A DNA stretch of 64,000 nt from Scolanthus callimorphus (taxonomy: Eukaryota > Cnidaria > Anthozoa > Actiniaria > Edwardsiidae). Of the stretch, positions 20,701 through 35,828 are shown one piece after another. Under the pieces are notes generated by a model. It ran no database searches. It was not told the DNA's origin and was given only the letters and a program-made list of their open reading frames with translations. A program made the position numbers and the translations under genes. The DNA is taken from positions 8,485,831 to 8,549,830 of the forward strand of contig CM066914.1 of NCBI GenBank assembly GCA_033964015.1, read 5' to 3'. How positions within the stretch are numbered: position 1 is the stretch's first letter; each line of letters begins with the position of its first letter.

Positions 20701-23700
20701 ACGGCGTTTGTGATTGGTTGCTGGAGATATAAGGAGTGATGTGATTGGTTGGTTTCCCAAGGCGGGTCTTCGAGGTTTAGTGTGCATGGATGGGACTTAC
20801 ACAATGAACGGGCAAAGCTGTATGTTTTGTCTATAATTCTAGCTATTTCTTCCAATTCATTGTCTTTTCAAAACTTGTGGGCATCTAAGGAAGCTTTTTA
20901 AGCTATCTTTGAAGTTGGAGCTTCTTGGGGTTGCCCAGATTCTTCTTGATTTTGCCGGTAGGTGCATCTGTTTATCTTTTGCCGTGTCACTCGATCTTGG
21001 GTAGCTTTGCGATCGCCATTTTGACAAAATGGGTTGAGAAATCCATGCCCGATCACCCATATGCTCGGTGATATGTCAGTGAGTTGAATTGAATGTAATT
21101 CCTTGTAACATAATAAGTTATCTGGTTGATAAATGTCAAGTAAGAACTAATCAATTCTTCAGTTCAGGTGACAAACTGAGCTTGAAGTTCTCGTGCTCGC
21201 ATGTTTTCTCTCGATGCTGTGAACTTTATAGTATTACCAAAGCTCATATTACATTTCCTGGATGAAGAGGGCTGTACTGAACAAATGTGTTTTATCACTC
21301 TTGCAGGCATTTATTGATTCTATGGGTACCATGGGTGATGGGGAAATTACAACTGATTTCAACAGAGAAAGCGAGGAATGGATGGAACAACAGAGCGCAG
21401 CCCGGCTTTTCGAACGTTCAAGGATCAAAGTTTTAGCAGGTAAACCATTTGACAATATCAGTTGAATTATAATAGTCTGCACAATCTATTTAACACATTT
21501 GGTTTCATATTTCTCTTTAAGGTGAAATATTGATATGAATATTGTCCATAGGCATACGAAAACCCAAAGTTCAATTAATTAACCTCCATGCAAGTACGCG
21601 TTGAATATAAAAACATCAAACATCATCATTCTATCATTACGGAATTTACAATATTTTCTTTGTGAGTCCGTGTCATTTGCTTTAAAATGCCTTATGAATT
21701 GATGTTCGGTCTATTTTTGGAACGATGCAGGCGATTCGTGCCTATAAACAAGCAAAAGTCTTTAAAATGTTGTGAATGAAAAATACCTGGAGTGATTTTC
21801 TGAACGACTTTCGACAAATAACCCCACAATGAGTTTATACTTCAAGGCAAGAGAGTTCTGAAGGGTCGAGAATTATTCGTTTTAGAGTACAGTATTGTCG
21901 GCTTCGGGTTGACTACTTGTAAACTACCAAATGGTTTAGGAATAGAACCCGAAATGAATTTTACGTAAGCTTATTATGCTGGAGAACAAATATTAATGCC
22001 AAATGATTAATCGGGTGCGGCTACTGAGCCAAAGCCAACTTTACTTAAAAAACTCTTCCAACCTAAGACCCAAGATTATTTTGCAATATTATTGTCTTAT
22101 ATGCTGATATTGTGTTGTGTAAAGAGAGGTTTGTTTTCTAATGTACACCCTTTTCACGGATGAATGCTTTGCCATTGTTTATGCTTTATTATGCTGAATT
22201 GTCTCAAGGCATCCAACTCATTTAGCAGCAGACAAAATATTAATTTTGACAAGTATTTCTAACATATTTTAGTTTAGGTTGCAAAATCAGTTGGAGTATA
22301 TTTAATACTGATATTATTTTATTTTATCTGCTCTCTTTTTAACAAATATTTGCCTACAATATTTTTCTTTTATTATTATCTTTTTATTTTGAAACAGGAA
22401 ACTGACGGAATGATTTTGTTCTGTTTTGTAACAGTTTAACATAATTTTCAGCTGTGTTTTGACGTTTTTTTTTAAAGACCAAGAGCAAAATGAAGAAAAA
22501 GAGTTAACTGATATGTTATGTTGCTTATAGTATTTTCCAACAAACAGTTTCACTTTCCTTTTACTAAGGTTAAAGTTTAACTGTGCCTTCATGGTAATAA
22601 TTAAATATGACAACTCACTGCCTTGCAAAATTTTCCATGGTTGATTTTCAGCTGAGGATGAAAAGATGCAAATCCCTCCATTCGCTGGGCTATTTGTCAA
22701 TTGTCTTTCCACTTCACAAAACATGTAGTACATATTTTGATGTCTTGCACCAAGATTTTAAAGGTGCCATATCTGAATCACATGATTTCAAAGTAATCTT
22801 TGTCTCTGCGTGCAAGCCCTTTGGAAAATATTTGAATTCTAGTTGAAAGTTAAATATATTTTAAAACTTAAAAAAAGCACATATCTTAGGGCACAATGCT
22901 AGACATACAAAATTAATTACTTCATTTGTAAGCGAGTAAACAGAAAATTGTTCTTTTCATAGATTTCTAGCAAATTGAACTGTTTTGTGTTTCCAAAGCT
23001 TTAGGAATTAGTTGCAAGGTCAAGGGGTCAAATTAGCTGCTTTGTTGAGGCAGTTCCTGTTTGCTAGTTCCCATTAATACCTTCTACTGCTCTCTGGGCT
23101 TTATTTTAATGTGCTCTTATTTACTGCATATGTACAGTAGCTTACTTGTCTGGAATTCAAGGCTTGAATATTTCTGAATGCTAAAATATCCTGTTGTTGC
23201 ATTTTATTGTACCCTGTAAAGTGAATTCACAGTGCAAAAGCATTTTGTTGGCCCCAAAAACACCCAATCTCCAGTATATGAAGGTCAGAGGTTTTCCATC
23301 CCCATACCAACTCACCCACATTTTGCAAGAGAGAAATCACTTGCATTTGAATAGAAACATTACAGTTTTTGTAAAGATGCAGTATTTCTCAGAACTCTCT
23401 ATTTAGAATCACCCTCTATTTTTTAAGGTCAATTTTTTTATAATTACAGTGTATGTTTAGGCACGATTCTGACATGCATTATTGCACAGAGTAGGAATAG
23501 GCATGGTACAATAAGAAGAATTAAAGGCATTCGTCTGTTCAGAAAGGAAGCCGTTTACTTCCTGTGAGAAATACGTATGACAACACATGTCTTTTCCAAA
23601 TTGTTCTCATTAAAAACATACAGTCTCCAATCTTTGTTTTGACTTCATTGAACATGTATCCAAACTCTAAACTAATATTGATGCTTCCTCCAGATGAACG

Positions 23701-26700
23701 AGAAAGGGTACAGAAGAAGACCTTTACAAAATGGATAAACTCTCATCTACAAAGAGTTGGAGCCCGAGTAAATGAGCTTTACCACGATCTCCAAGATGGC
23801 AGAAAGCTCATTCTATTATTAGAAATCCTATCTGGAGAAAAGTTGGTAAGTTTAACATGCACACCTATTTCAGAAAAGATTACACAGTCACACATGTATG
23901 TTGTAGCCCACAGTACATCATGGGAGAAACTAAGAAAACAACATTCTCATGTTAACCCAGTACAAAATTTCTTGCATGCAATGTATTGTAGAATCATTTG
24001 GCATAATCAGGGTGATAAGTATGGCTATTTATCCTAAAAAAACAGTGCCCATTATTCTGTTTTGGTATACCTTTTTGCTCCCATAATGCCATCCCATCAG
24101 GCTATATTGCACTGCTGTGATGGTGCAATGTTTCGGAAATAGGCGTACATCCAAACGTTTTTGGAATTTAAGAGCAAAATTGTAGAAGTACTAGACTTAC
24201 AATGTATATGATATAATGTATATTATGATATAATGTGTTTATGGTTGTGATTTTTCTTGTAGCCAAAGCCATCAAAGGGCAGAATGAGGATCCACAATCT
24301 GGAAAATGTTGAGAAAAGTTTGGTTTTCTTAAAGAAACAGAGGGTAAGATACAAGCACTGCATCGGCAGTATCACTATAAAGTGAAATCACATCACATGT
24401 GTTTGCAATTTATAGCCTATTTCACTTTCATTTTCAAGTGTCTGAATTAAATAGACAACAGTCAACAGTGAGAGATATCTTTGTTATTTTCTAGGTCCAT
24501 CTGGAGAATGTTGGTGCCCATGACATTGTAGATGGAAATCAGAAAATCACTCTTGGTTTGATATGGACCATTATCCTAAGATTCCAGGTAAACACACAGT
24601 TAACTGCGATATAGTCACCAAAATAATATTGTCTCATAATGCGAGAGTGCATTAACCTCAAAGGTGTGAGCTCCCTTCTTGTAGGTATACCCATGATTTG
24701 TTTTTATTTATTACCCCTCATCCTAGCCTCTATTGTCAGAGTGCACACGTAAAGGCCTTTAGACAAGGACAGACATGATATTCTGCAGGAAGTTATGAAT
24801 TTTTTAATTTCCTGTATTTCAGACTGTTGCTTGGCTCTTGTTCCCTCTAAACACTATTGCCCATTTCTGCATTCTTGATTTTTCAGGTTTTGACATTAAA
24901 ATATGCAGAACTATTCATTGTTGCACAATGTTTTTTTATCAGTAATTTATTCTTTGAAGTACATAAATTATATGATTGAAGTTACTATAGTACATAAAAT
25001 TTCATTCATTACAGTCTGTTTTTGAGCCACCTGGAATAGATTGGACCCCCTTATGTATATACCAATAGTTTGTTTACCCAAGCCATTTCATGTTCCTTTC
25101 CTAAGGTAAAGGATGCTTATTATTTTCTGTGTTCTGTGTAGATTCAAGATATTACTCTTGAGGGCGAGACTATGGAGAGAAGATCAGCCAAGGATGCTCT
25201 TCTGTTATGGTGCCAGTCGAAAACTGTTGGGTAAGAAATGACCCTTAAAAAAGGATTTATTTAAAGAGCCTTAAACACCCATCATTTTGTCCGTGTACTA
25301 TATTCACTGACACTGTTTATGCATGTGAATGTCTTTTCAGATACCGCAATGTTACAGTCACAAACTTCACCACTAGCTGGCGAGATGGTTTGGCATTCAA
25401 TGCTATTATCCACAGACATAGGTAAGGCAATATGGAATCATGGTATTCACTGTGCATATCAAGCATACACAAGTCTGGAATGTTATTATTTCCACATAGA
25501 AAAAACCTATGTGGAAATAAGCATTTGTTGTTGTTGATGGTGATTATTCTATCCTTGGCAATTAAAATATTGAAGCAATACATCACTCTCTCAATATTAC
25601 ATCCATTTCTTCTTTTAGGCCTGACCTGATAGACTTTGAGAAGATGACCAAGGCTGATGCTGAGCAGAATCTAGAGCAAGCATTTGAGGTTGCAGAGACA
25701 GAGCTAGGCATTACGCCACTCCTGGATGCTGAAGGTAAGAAGAAAGCTTGCCCATCGCTTCACATATCACATAGCTTCCTTTCGAAGGACAGCTTTTCTC
25801 TTGAACCTCTGAGTTATTGTCAAGCTGATTATGTATGCACCATTTTTCACACTTAATCCTTCTGTATGGCCGTATGCCTTTTTAGCATGGAGTATCTAAA
25901 CACCCTTTTGTGGTTATAGTCATGTCCCTATAGAGAATGCTAATGTATAAGTTTTTCTACTGTAGTGGTTTGTAGTAGGTTGCCCCTGAGGTGTTCCCCC
26001 AGCACATAATTATCTGCAGCCATCAAAAAGCCTTAAAAATCATCCTGACTGCCAATGTGTCAAATCAAACAAGTTCCTGTATCTGCACAATATTTCACCT
26101 TCAACCTGCACATGCATTTGGGTTCTTTAGTTTACTGCTGTAACTACCCTGATACTGCTATTCCATATTTAATATATCTTACTGCTGGTCGACATAGTTT
26201 AAACCATGAATCTTCTTGCAGATGTGAATGTTGATTTCCCTGATGAGAAGTCTATCCTCACCTATGTTGCTGCCTACTATCACTACTTTGCCAAGATGAA
26301 GACTGTCGAAGTCAGTGGAAGTAGGATTGGAAAGGTAAACTTGTACTGTTACCATTTTAGAAAGCAAAAGTACTGTATACCTCAACCATACTCAGCTGCA
26401 CTTACCTTTACATTCATCCAAACTGTATGGAGTGGTCCACACATGCAGTTTTGGTAGGGCCTACTCACAAATCAGTGCTGAACAATTTGTGAACGAGAGT
26501 GCAGAGGCTGTACACAAGCTTGAATATTTTTTTCTAAGAAAAGTTGTTAATGTTATTTCGGTCACTAATTGCATTGTTGAAACATGTCATGAGAACTTCA
26601 TTCATTTTAGTACAACTGACTCCAGTTCAGTAGATTAAAGGTATAATACTCTATTATTGTTTTACAACTCAGGTCATTGAGAGGATCAAGGAAAATGAAG

Positions 26701-29700
26701 AACTTATCATTGATTATGAGAAACTTGCATCAGACTTGCTTGAATGGATTGAAATCAAGATTGTTCAACTTGGTGAACGAGACTTTGCCAACACCCTACT
26801 TGGAGTTCAACAACAGATGCTGGAATTTAACCAGTACAGAACACAGGAGAAACCCCCAAGGTGTGTCTACAATGTTAAATGACTAATCTTGACAAATACA
26901 TGTTGCAAGCCTTCGATTATTGCAGACCCTTCTAAATTAATATTGATGTAAGTGTTGAGAGTGTGTAATCCATAAACAAGAAAAATATATCGTGCACTTA
27001 CCTAGACATTATTACACATCCATCATTTTAAAATAACTTCATCTTTCCTGTAATAATGTCTCCATTTTGATATGAAATTGTGATCTCCATTAAACAGCCT
27101 TTTGCCATCATGAACTTCAACATGTTGTAAAATGAAAGTTAATGCTTCAGCATTAACATGCTACCACATTTCAGTTTCAATGAATAATTAAAGCTGCCAG
27201 TCTATTTTTCTAATCTTGAGTGGCTCATTATAAATCAAATGGATTCCTTTCAAGCTAGAAAGATCTAACAGGACCAATCAGAGGGACTTCTTATCCAATA
27301 TCATTAATGGATTTTGGAAATGTGAAATGCTTAATTTCCATTAGAATCAATAAAAAACATTAATGTAAAACAGAACTCTTCCCATATTTATCACTTGGGT
27401 ATTCTTTAAAATGCAGTCAAATTCCATAAATGGATTTAATATCTTAAACCATTTTTTATGGAATGTGCAATTCCAGAAAAAAAACACAATGAGGGAATGC
27501 GACCTGTTTTTTTATTTCTGATTTTGTTTGTTGATTAACATCATGTTGTGTTATAGGTTTGTTGAGAAGGGAAACCTAGAGGTCCAGCTGTTTATCATGA
27601 CCAGCAAACTGAGAGCCAATCACCAGAAGTCTTACATTCCACCGGAGGGCAGGGGGATGCTTGACATCAATAGGGTATGAATGCTTGTCTGTATGAATGG
27701 TCCTAAGTGTTAAACTAGTTAATGATATAACTGGGTTATATTGCTTGTGCTGTACATCCCAATTTCATTCATTAAAAAAAGCTTTCTAGAAAATCCAGCC
27801 ATTTTTAGGTGTCGTCATCTTAGGGCCCTGTATGATCATTTCATTTCTAGAAAGAAACTGCATAGATAAGCTCATTTTTCTGTTGTTTGTTTTGCAGGCT
27901 TGGGAAAGACTTGAAAAATCTGAACATGAGAGGGAACTTGCTCTAAGAGAGGAGCTGATGAGGTATACTGATAAGATTACAATTACGTGCTGTATAAGCA
28001 ATCTCTTGCCTTCTTCCATATCCGCTTCTAGAAATAAATATAATTCTTATTGTCTTTAATGCCAACAGACAGGAAAGACTGGAAATGTTGGCTGCCAAGT
28101 TTGACAGAAAGGTATTTTATAGGCATTAATGATGTTTTATAGTACAAGCCCTGCAGAGCAAACTTTGAAGTGAGTGGGACTTATAGAATGTATCACAAAC
28201 GTTGGTGACTCATTACAGAAAATGTATGACAATTTCTCGAAAAGTGCTGGGGCTTCAGCCCTAACCCGCCAAACCATCTCACCCCCCCCCCCTCCCTTTG
28301 AGCAGGCAATGCACCATGTATTGAATGTATTTATCCCTCTTACATCATGCTTTTTAACTATTATTTTAGTATGCCATGAGAGAGACTTGGCTGAATGAGA
28401 ATCAGCGTCTTGTTGCTGTGGATAACTTTGGTAATGACCTGGCAGCTGTAGAAGCGGCAACCAAGAAACATGAGGCCATAGAAACCGACATCATGGTAAT
28501 ACGATCCTCTTCTCAATCATTTTAACATCACAATTTCTCAGGCACTGCAGAGCCGGGGAGCTAGGGGGGATTAGCCCCCAATAATTTGACCGCCATTTTG
28601 AAAATATTTGTCCAATTCATCTGGCGCTTCTCGAGAAAACTAAAAAAGTTACCAATTTCAGACCCCCCTCCCCCCCAGGTTGTCCCATCCCCATCCCCCC
28701 CCCCCCAATCAAAATTATGCTGCCTGTTTCTGGGCCACATACTAGTATCCTGATTCTTGAACTTTAAAACTTACTGAAAGCAATTCAAGTTGTATAGTTG
28801 CTATTATTAGTATAGTTGGTAGTATTTTGACCAGTTTCTTCTAAGCATCACTTAGGCACTGAAAAAAACTGTGTTTGGCACAGTTTTGAGTAAGATTGAT
28901 AATTAGCCCGACAAATTGCAGCATGTAATAATGCCATAATAAACGTTCTTTTTCTCTAATAGGCTTATGAAGAGCGTGTGAATGCAATAGTTGCTGTGGC
29001 CGATGAGCTAGAGAGGGAGAAGTACCATGATTCGGACAGGATTCAGGTCAACAAGAACAAGATTATTCAGTTGTGGGAACTTCTGCTTGAGCTCATCAAG
29101 CAGCGCCGCATTCGACTTGAGAAGTGCATGCGACTGCAGAGAGTTTTCCAAGAGATGATCAACATTATTGACTGGATGGATGAGATCAAGGTAGATCAAC
29201 AAAAATTAATAGAGCGGATTTCGTATGACTGTGAAAAGTACCGCGACAAAGTTGTGCCGGGCCGTGACCGTGACCGTACCGCGACTACGCGATTTCTTAT
29301 AGCAGGCCAGGTTCCGTGCCGCGCCGTGTTGCAGCACTTTTCACAGTCGTCCGCTCATCTGCTCTAGTGTTGATGTTTTTCAATATGATGTTCTTTGAAA
29401 TAAGAAATTTTGGGTTATAATAGTATCGACTACAGCAATGAAAACAATACTAAATTCAAAACTTAATGTTTTCTAGACAGCTGAATTTGTTATTTCGCGC
29501 TGCGCATTTTGAAAACATCGCTTTCGGTTCGGGATTTTTGTTTTTTATTTTTCGCCAGTGTGAAACCCTCTAAACCAATCAAGCCCTGTTTCACCAAGTG
29601 CAGTCACCTGGCTTTCTATCACAACGGAACAAGTTAAAGTTGTTGTCTGTAACAGCTACATTGCATTCACCCTACTCTTGTTGTTGTCTTTCCACCAGGG

Positions 29701-32700
29701 CTTTAAAAAGCAATAAGAGCCAATAAATACCAATTACACCAATACACCAATTCTGACGAAACGTCTGCTCTATATTATTGTCTAGATTGGTCTGCTTTCG
29801 GAGGACTATGGGAAGCATCTCCTAGGCGTAGAGGACTTGCTACAGAAGCACAGTCTAGTAGAGGCCGACATTGCCGCACAAGCTGACAGAGTGAAAGCCG
29901 TCAACGCACAAGCAGAGGCATTCTTACAAGTCGAGGACGACGAAGGTAAAACCTCATGTTATTTTACTTTTTCCTCTCAAATTTGTAAATATTATATATT
30001 TAAGATCAACAAAGAGGTGAATTGTTGATGACATAATATGAGAAATTGCATGCGTTACGCAAAAGAATGCAGCGCACCAGAGACAAATAAATTATAAAAC
30101 CGCAATTGTAGAACGCAAGTTGCGAACTTTGGTGTATTGACAGGAATGGCCCTAGCTGTCCTTATTTTCGTGCGCGAAATCATTAAATAGGGGACGTGGA
30201 TGCTGAAATAGTGCAGGATTCGGGGAGACTAGTATTAGGAATTACTCCTTATAAGGGTGCGCAATTTGCAATGCTCAAAACTTGGGGAGCAGGGTTCTGT
30301 TGCGCGTTTCCGAGGAAACGAAGCGCGTTTACTGCCAGATAGTTTACTATGCGATACAGAGTAAGACCCCAAAAAGTTACGCAAAATGCATTCATGGTTC
30401 AGTAAGAATAATCTGATTGAAAAGGTTACTTTTTTGCCCCCTAGAACATAAACCTGATGAGAACCAGATCAGAGACCATCAAGCTGAACTGGAGGGTGCC
30501 TACAATGAGTTACTCCAGCTTGCTGCGGCCCGGCGGGCCCGCTTGGAGGAGTCCCTCAAGCTCCAGAGCTTCTATCGTAACGCTGACGAGGAGGAGATGT
30601 GGGTAGTGGAGAAGGATTACTTTGTCCAGTCCACCGACTACGGCCATGATCTTAGCACCGCCATGATTCTACTCACAAAACATGAGGTACAGTATTAGAA
30701 GGACCAAGAGCCTCCGCTAGCCGCCATTTTATCAACCTAGCAACATACCGAGTCAAGAAAGCCGCATCCATTTCCATCGACTGATTTAGGGACGTTAGAG
30801 CGCTATTTTCGACTGAATTCGGTAAATCAAGAATAAAACTTTGTTTGTAGATGTTTATTTCGAGATTTCTACACGTAATTTCTCTTCTTATATCGAATGG
30901 TAACAATAACAAAGGAGCGGCTGACAAGGGCTCTTTAAGCTCGCGAAAACGTAGAGCACCGCGGACGTTGGATTTGTCTGTGCGCAGATTTGGTATCATG
31001 TATCAGTATTAATGTTTTTGTCTGCACATAGAGCAGATTTCATATGGTTGTGAAAAGTACCGCGACACGGCGCGGCACGGTCGTGGTTGCGGCACGGAAC
31101 CTGGCATGCTGTAGATACGGAATGAAATCGTGTAGTCGCGACTTTTCACAGTCATATCTAGCCATTGAAGCTGGGTTTTTTTTTTCACCCTTTCTTTATA
31201 CACACATTCACGAAGTGGCCAAATTACATTTCGCAGCAATAAATCTATACTGCCTAAGTGAGAGAGCGAAACTTATACTCTCTGTTATTGCCATTCCAGG
31301 CCGTCGAACGTGAGATGGCAGCCCGCGACACCCAGACCAAAGCCATCACCCGCAATGGCGAGGAGCTACTAGAGTCTGTCCCGTACGCTGCTGACACCAT
31401 CCAGAGCCGACTGGACACCATCAGGGCCAAGTGGGAGAAGCTGCATGATAACGCCGCCTACCGCAAGAAGAAGATCCAGGAGAACTTGAAGCTCCAGCAG
31501 TTTATTGCTGAGTATAATGATATCATGTCATGGTGTGATATGATGGAGAGGATTGTCGCCAATGATGATGTGGGGTATGATGAACACAGTGCCGAGGTCC
31601 TCGTCAAGAAGAACCAGGTATGTCTTAGGCCAGTTTCAGACGTCGAACTTTTGCCGAGTCGAATCCAATTGTTAGAAATTTCATTTGCAGTTTAGAAGAC
31701 ACTTTGTCTAGTGCAAAAGGTAAGTCTAGATGAACCATGGCAGAACAAAAAGGAATGTAAAGTCTGTTCTTCTTCTTTATTCTTTCTTTGGATGTGAAAT
31801 GGGGAAAACCAGTCGGCTGAATTGGATTCAACGCTGCAAAAGATCGACGTTTGAAACAGGCCTTGGCACTGCCTTGGTGGACTCCTCTCAAATTGTAGCA
31901 AACAATGCGACATTATTTGGTTCATTCTAGTGATATGTCGGGTTTATCCTCGAGCACAAAGATGGGAAAGGCCTTTTTTGACTTGGTAAACCAACACTCT
32001 CGTGCAGGGGGTGGAAAACATTGTATTATATCCCCTAGTATTTTGTATATCTTTCGTGACGGGGGATTTCAGTTCACTCTTGAACACACTTGTTAGAGCA
32101 AATAAGTCTAAACATTGTACACCGGCCTATAAAATATGCACCGAACGCGAGAAAATGTCGAGTTTTGTTAATTATTGCTTGATTCGTGTGGTTGTTTATT
32201 TGCATCTACAATGATTATATTAATCCCAAATCTGTCGTTTCTTTCCCCAGGATGTAGAAGATGACATTCAGGCTTATGCCTCCGAAGTAAAGAGCCTGCA
32301 TAGTCAAGTTGATGGCTTGGGAGATGAAGACAAGTCATCACCAGAAGTTGTCGACCGATGTAACAGGTACGTCGCATCTTCTCTCGTCTCGTTAGTTGTG
32401 TCATTATGGACCACTCAGCTATAAACGACCTTTAGGCTGCGTGACAGGGTCATTTCTAACACTGGGCTGCATTGAAACACCACGATCGTCATTATCTCTG
32501 GGTTTCTTTGAACTTCGACGGCAGTCGCTTCCTTTGGGCTTCACTGAAACTCTGAGGAACAATTACACACTAGTGCCTGCACAGATCAAGTCCTCTTAAT
32601 CTTGCAAAGATTTACAAAGAGTCACCACTTTTTAGTAGAGTTTCTTTGCATGGCTGTTCACACATACGGCACGTTGTCCTCCCATGGCGTCACAAACTTG

Positions 32701-35700
32701 AAAACGCCCTCCCATTTCCTGCTGCCTTGCTCGTTGGTCCTTCGGTACCATGCGTCACCCAGGTTTACGGCACAAATATTCAAAGAGCCAATCACAGCGC
32801 GCGGGTGAACCAGATGCGACGCGGTCAAAGCACGACCTGTTGTGTATTGTTTTGACAGTCAGTGTAGTTACATGAAAATATTTTCCAGCGAATTTGTAAA
32901 CGTTTTTTTTTTTCTATCCAGGGTCGATGAAAGGTACAACAACCTCCTTCAGCAGGCCGCCATCCGTCGCCAGAAGCTCCAAGATGCTCTGTCTTTGCAC
33001 CAGCTGAGACGAGAGGCTTATATCGTGGAGTCCTGGATTGATGAAAAGGTGAAAATAACGTCTGAGAATCAGTGGATCAGTACGATCTAATTTTACTTCA
33101 CAGCCCAAATCATTCAAAACATGTTTTTTGCCGGTTTTTCTGTTCCGCCAGTCAACTCATGTGGGCCAATCAGGTTTCGTCTAGTGCAGTCAACTGGGTT
33201 TTAGGCGCGACAGAAAGCCAGTTGACTGCACTAAGCGAAACAAGGCAAGGACCTGATTGGTTTAGATGGTTTGACTGGCTGAACAAAACAAAAAACAAAT
33301 CTCAAACCTCAAGAGACGTTTTGAACGTGCGCCGTGCTAAACAACGGATTTAGCTTTAACTTTTGTTTGCATGTAAACATTATTAACTTATGAAAATGTC
33401 TAAAGAACGTTTTCTTAACAAACTTATGTTTATGTCGAGATTTCTACGCGTTATTCTTCTTCTAATGTCGAATGAAAACAATAACAAACGAGTGGCTGAC
33501 ACGGGCTCTTTAATCTTTTCAGGAAAACCGGCTCGACACCGCCCTGACTGTGGACAAGGGCATGGACCTTGAGGAATGCCAAGTGATTGCACAACGATTT
33601 GAAGGATTCCAGCAGGTAAAGGAATTTGAAGGCCCTTAGACATCTTTGGATCTGTATCTGAGCTAAATCGTAGATAGATAGATAGATAGATAAACTTTAT
33701 TTAGACACGTGCAATTCATCAGCTAATATTAAAAATATATAACTACATATAACTATATAACAATAAACTACTACTACTAACTACTAATAACTATAGAATA
33801 TTAATTAAATAATTATAAAAACTCCTATAATTAAAATAAAGAGCTGCTTTCCGTGAATGCCGTGTATACTGCGCGTTTGAAAGACCCGAGTGACTCTGAG
33901 CATCTTGCTTCACGCGGAAGGCTATTCCACAGTGTGGCGCCGGTATAAGTGAAGCTGTTTTTTAGATAGTTAGTTCTTGGTTTTGGAACATTAAGTTTAT
34001 TCTCAGAGTCCCTCAGGTCGTAGCTTGTTGATTTCATAGAAAATTTTGAAGCCAAATAACTTGGAGCAAGCCCATGGAGACATTTAAAAACCATAGTGGC
34101 CTTTTGTAAATTTCGCTGGCAATCGAGAGACTTCCAACTTAAAGCCTCAAGCAATTGGCCAGCATCAGCGTCATAATCTGAAAATGTCACCACACGGCTT
34201 GCTCGGTTTTGCAATTTTTGAAGCTTGTCTTGAAGGGTTACCCCACAGCTTCCCCAAACAGTACAACAGTAGTCGAAATGAGGCTGTATCAAGGCTTGAT
34301 AAATGTGTTTTAAGGTCGCCTGAGGCACCAGGTGCCTTATACGTTTTATGGCCCCGATGCCGGAAGCGATCTTTTTTGTGATATTTTCAATGTGACATTT
34401 CCAGTTAAGTTTATCATCAATTGTCACACCCAGCGATTTTGTAGTTTCAACCTGTTTGACGTGCGTACCGTCTATTGTGACTGTTGGTGAAGCCGTAAGA
34501 GTATTCAGTCTTTGGCTGGATCCTATTAACATGAACTCCGTTTTCGTCATATTTAGGGTTAGTTTATTTGCATTAAGCCACGCATGCACATTCAACAGGT
34601 CCTCGTTAAGACAAGACTCGATGCTGGTAGCATCGCTGCCTGCGTACGTGAGATGCGTATCATCGGCATACATCCTCGGTTTACAATTTGACAAACAGTT
34701 TGGAAGGTCGTTGATGTAAAGTAAGAATAGAAGAGGACCGAGTATGGTTCCTTGAGGGACTCCACAGGCCATTATACGTCTCTCAGATAAGGACCCATTG
34801 ACAGAGCATTGCTGTGTTCGGTTATCTAAATATGACTGAAACAGTTTCGATGAATTTCCAGATACGCCATAGTGCTCTAACTTGGCTAGGAGAATATTGT
34901 GGTCAACGGTGTCGAAAGCCTTTTTTAGATCGAGAAAGATTACTGCATTGATTTTTCCAACATCTATATTATATACCCAGGAGTCAGTTGCCTCAAGCAA
35001 AGCCGTGACTGTGGAATGAACTGTGCGAAATCCTGATTGATTTTCACAGAGTATATCGTGCTCCTCTAAATAGGCATATAATTGTTCGTAAATGATTCTT
35101 TCGAAAACCTTGACCACAAATGGGATAATCGAGATCGGACGATAATTATTTACGTCGTCTCGACTACCTTTCTTGAATAGTGGTGTAATTCTAGCGGATT
35201 TCCATTCATCTGGGAAAATGCCCTGAATGATAGATTGGTTAAATAGAGCACATATTGGCATGCATATGAACTCGGCGCACTCTCGTATAAGCCTAGCAGA
35301 TATTCCATCCAGGCCAGTTGCCTTGGACTTGTTTAGTTTGGTCATAAGTGAAAATACCTTATTTGCATTAGTAGGACGAAGATGAAAGCGTTTATCTGTG
35401 CCAGTGAGATACGTTTGGAAGTCTCCGCTATTGGAGTCGATCTCACTGGCAAGCTTTGGGCCAATAGTGGCAAAATGATTATTAAACTCGTTTGATATTT
35501 GCCCTGAATTGGTTATAGTTGACCCATTCACCTTAAGTGATGTCACTGACGTTTTCCCAGCTTTACGTGATGTTAGCTCATTAATAGTCTGCCATGTTTT
35601 ACGAGAGTCACCTGTATAGTCTTCAAAGGTTTTTTGATAATATTCTTTTTTAGCTAATCTAATTTGAGAATTTACTTTGTTACGCTCTCTTTTGTATAAT

Positions 35701-35797
35701 ATCCAGTCATGAGAAGCATTAGATTTAATAGCTTTTATTTTTATTTTTATTTTTATTTTTATTTTTATTTTTATTTTTATTTTTATTTTTATTTTTA

Positions 35798-35828
<31 letters not shown>

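Larger units (their letters stand above)
14711..21439 (+). other. SPTBN1: Beta-spectrin exons 1-2 (N-terminal region)
   Basis: Exons 14711-14830 and 21307-21439 encode residues 1-84. The start context is gcagaATGg. Exon 1 ([12 protein letters not shown]...) is not recognisably conserved; exon 2 contains [20 protein letters not shown] and RIKVLA, which resemble the segment before CH1 in other beta-spectrins. A shorter isoform starting elsewhere cannot be excluded. Confidence 0.8.
26673..31617 (+). other. SPTBN1: Beta-spectrin exons 10-18: first spectrin repeats
   Basis: Exons 26673-26860, 27557-27674, 27898-27962, 28069-28111, 28370-28495, 28963-29190, 29786-29945, 30445-30686 and 31300-31617 encode residues 327-822. 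Conserved pieces include [63 protein letters not shown] and [20 protein letters not shown]. The first two repeats of beta-spectrin also contribute to lateral pairing with alpha-spectrin in other animals. Confidence 0.93.
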
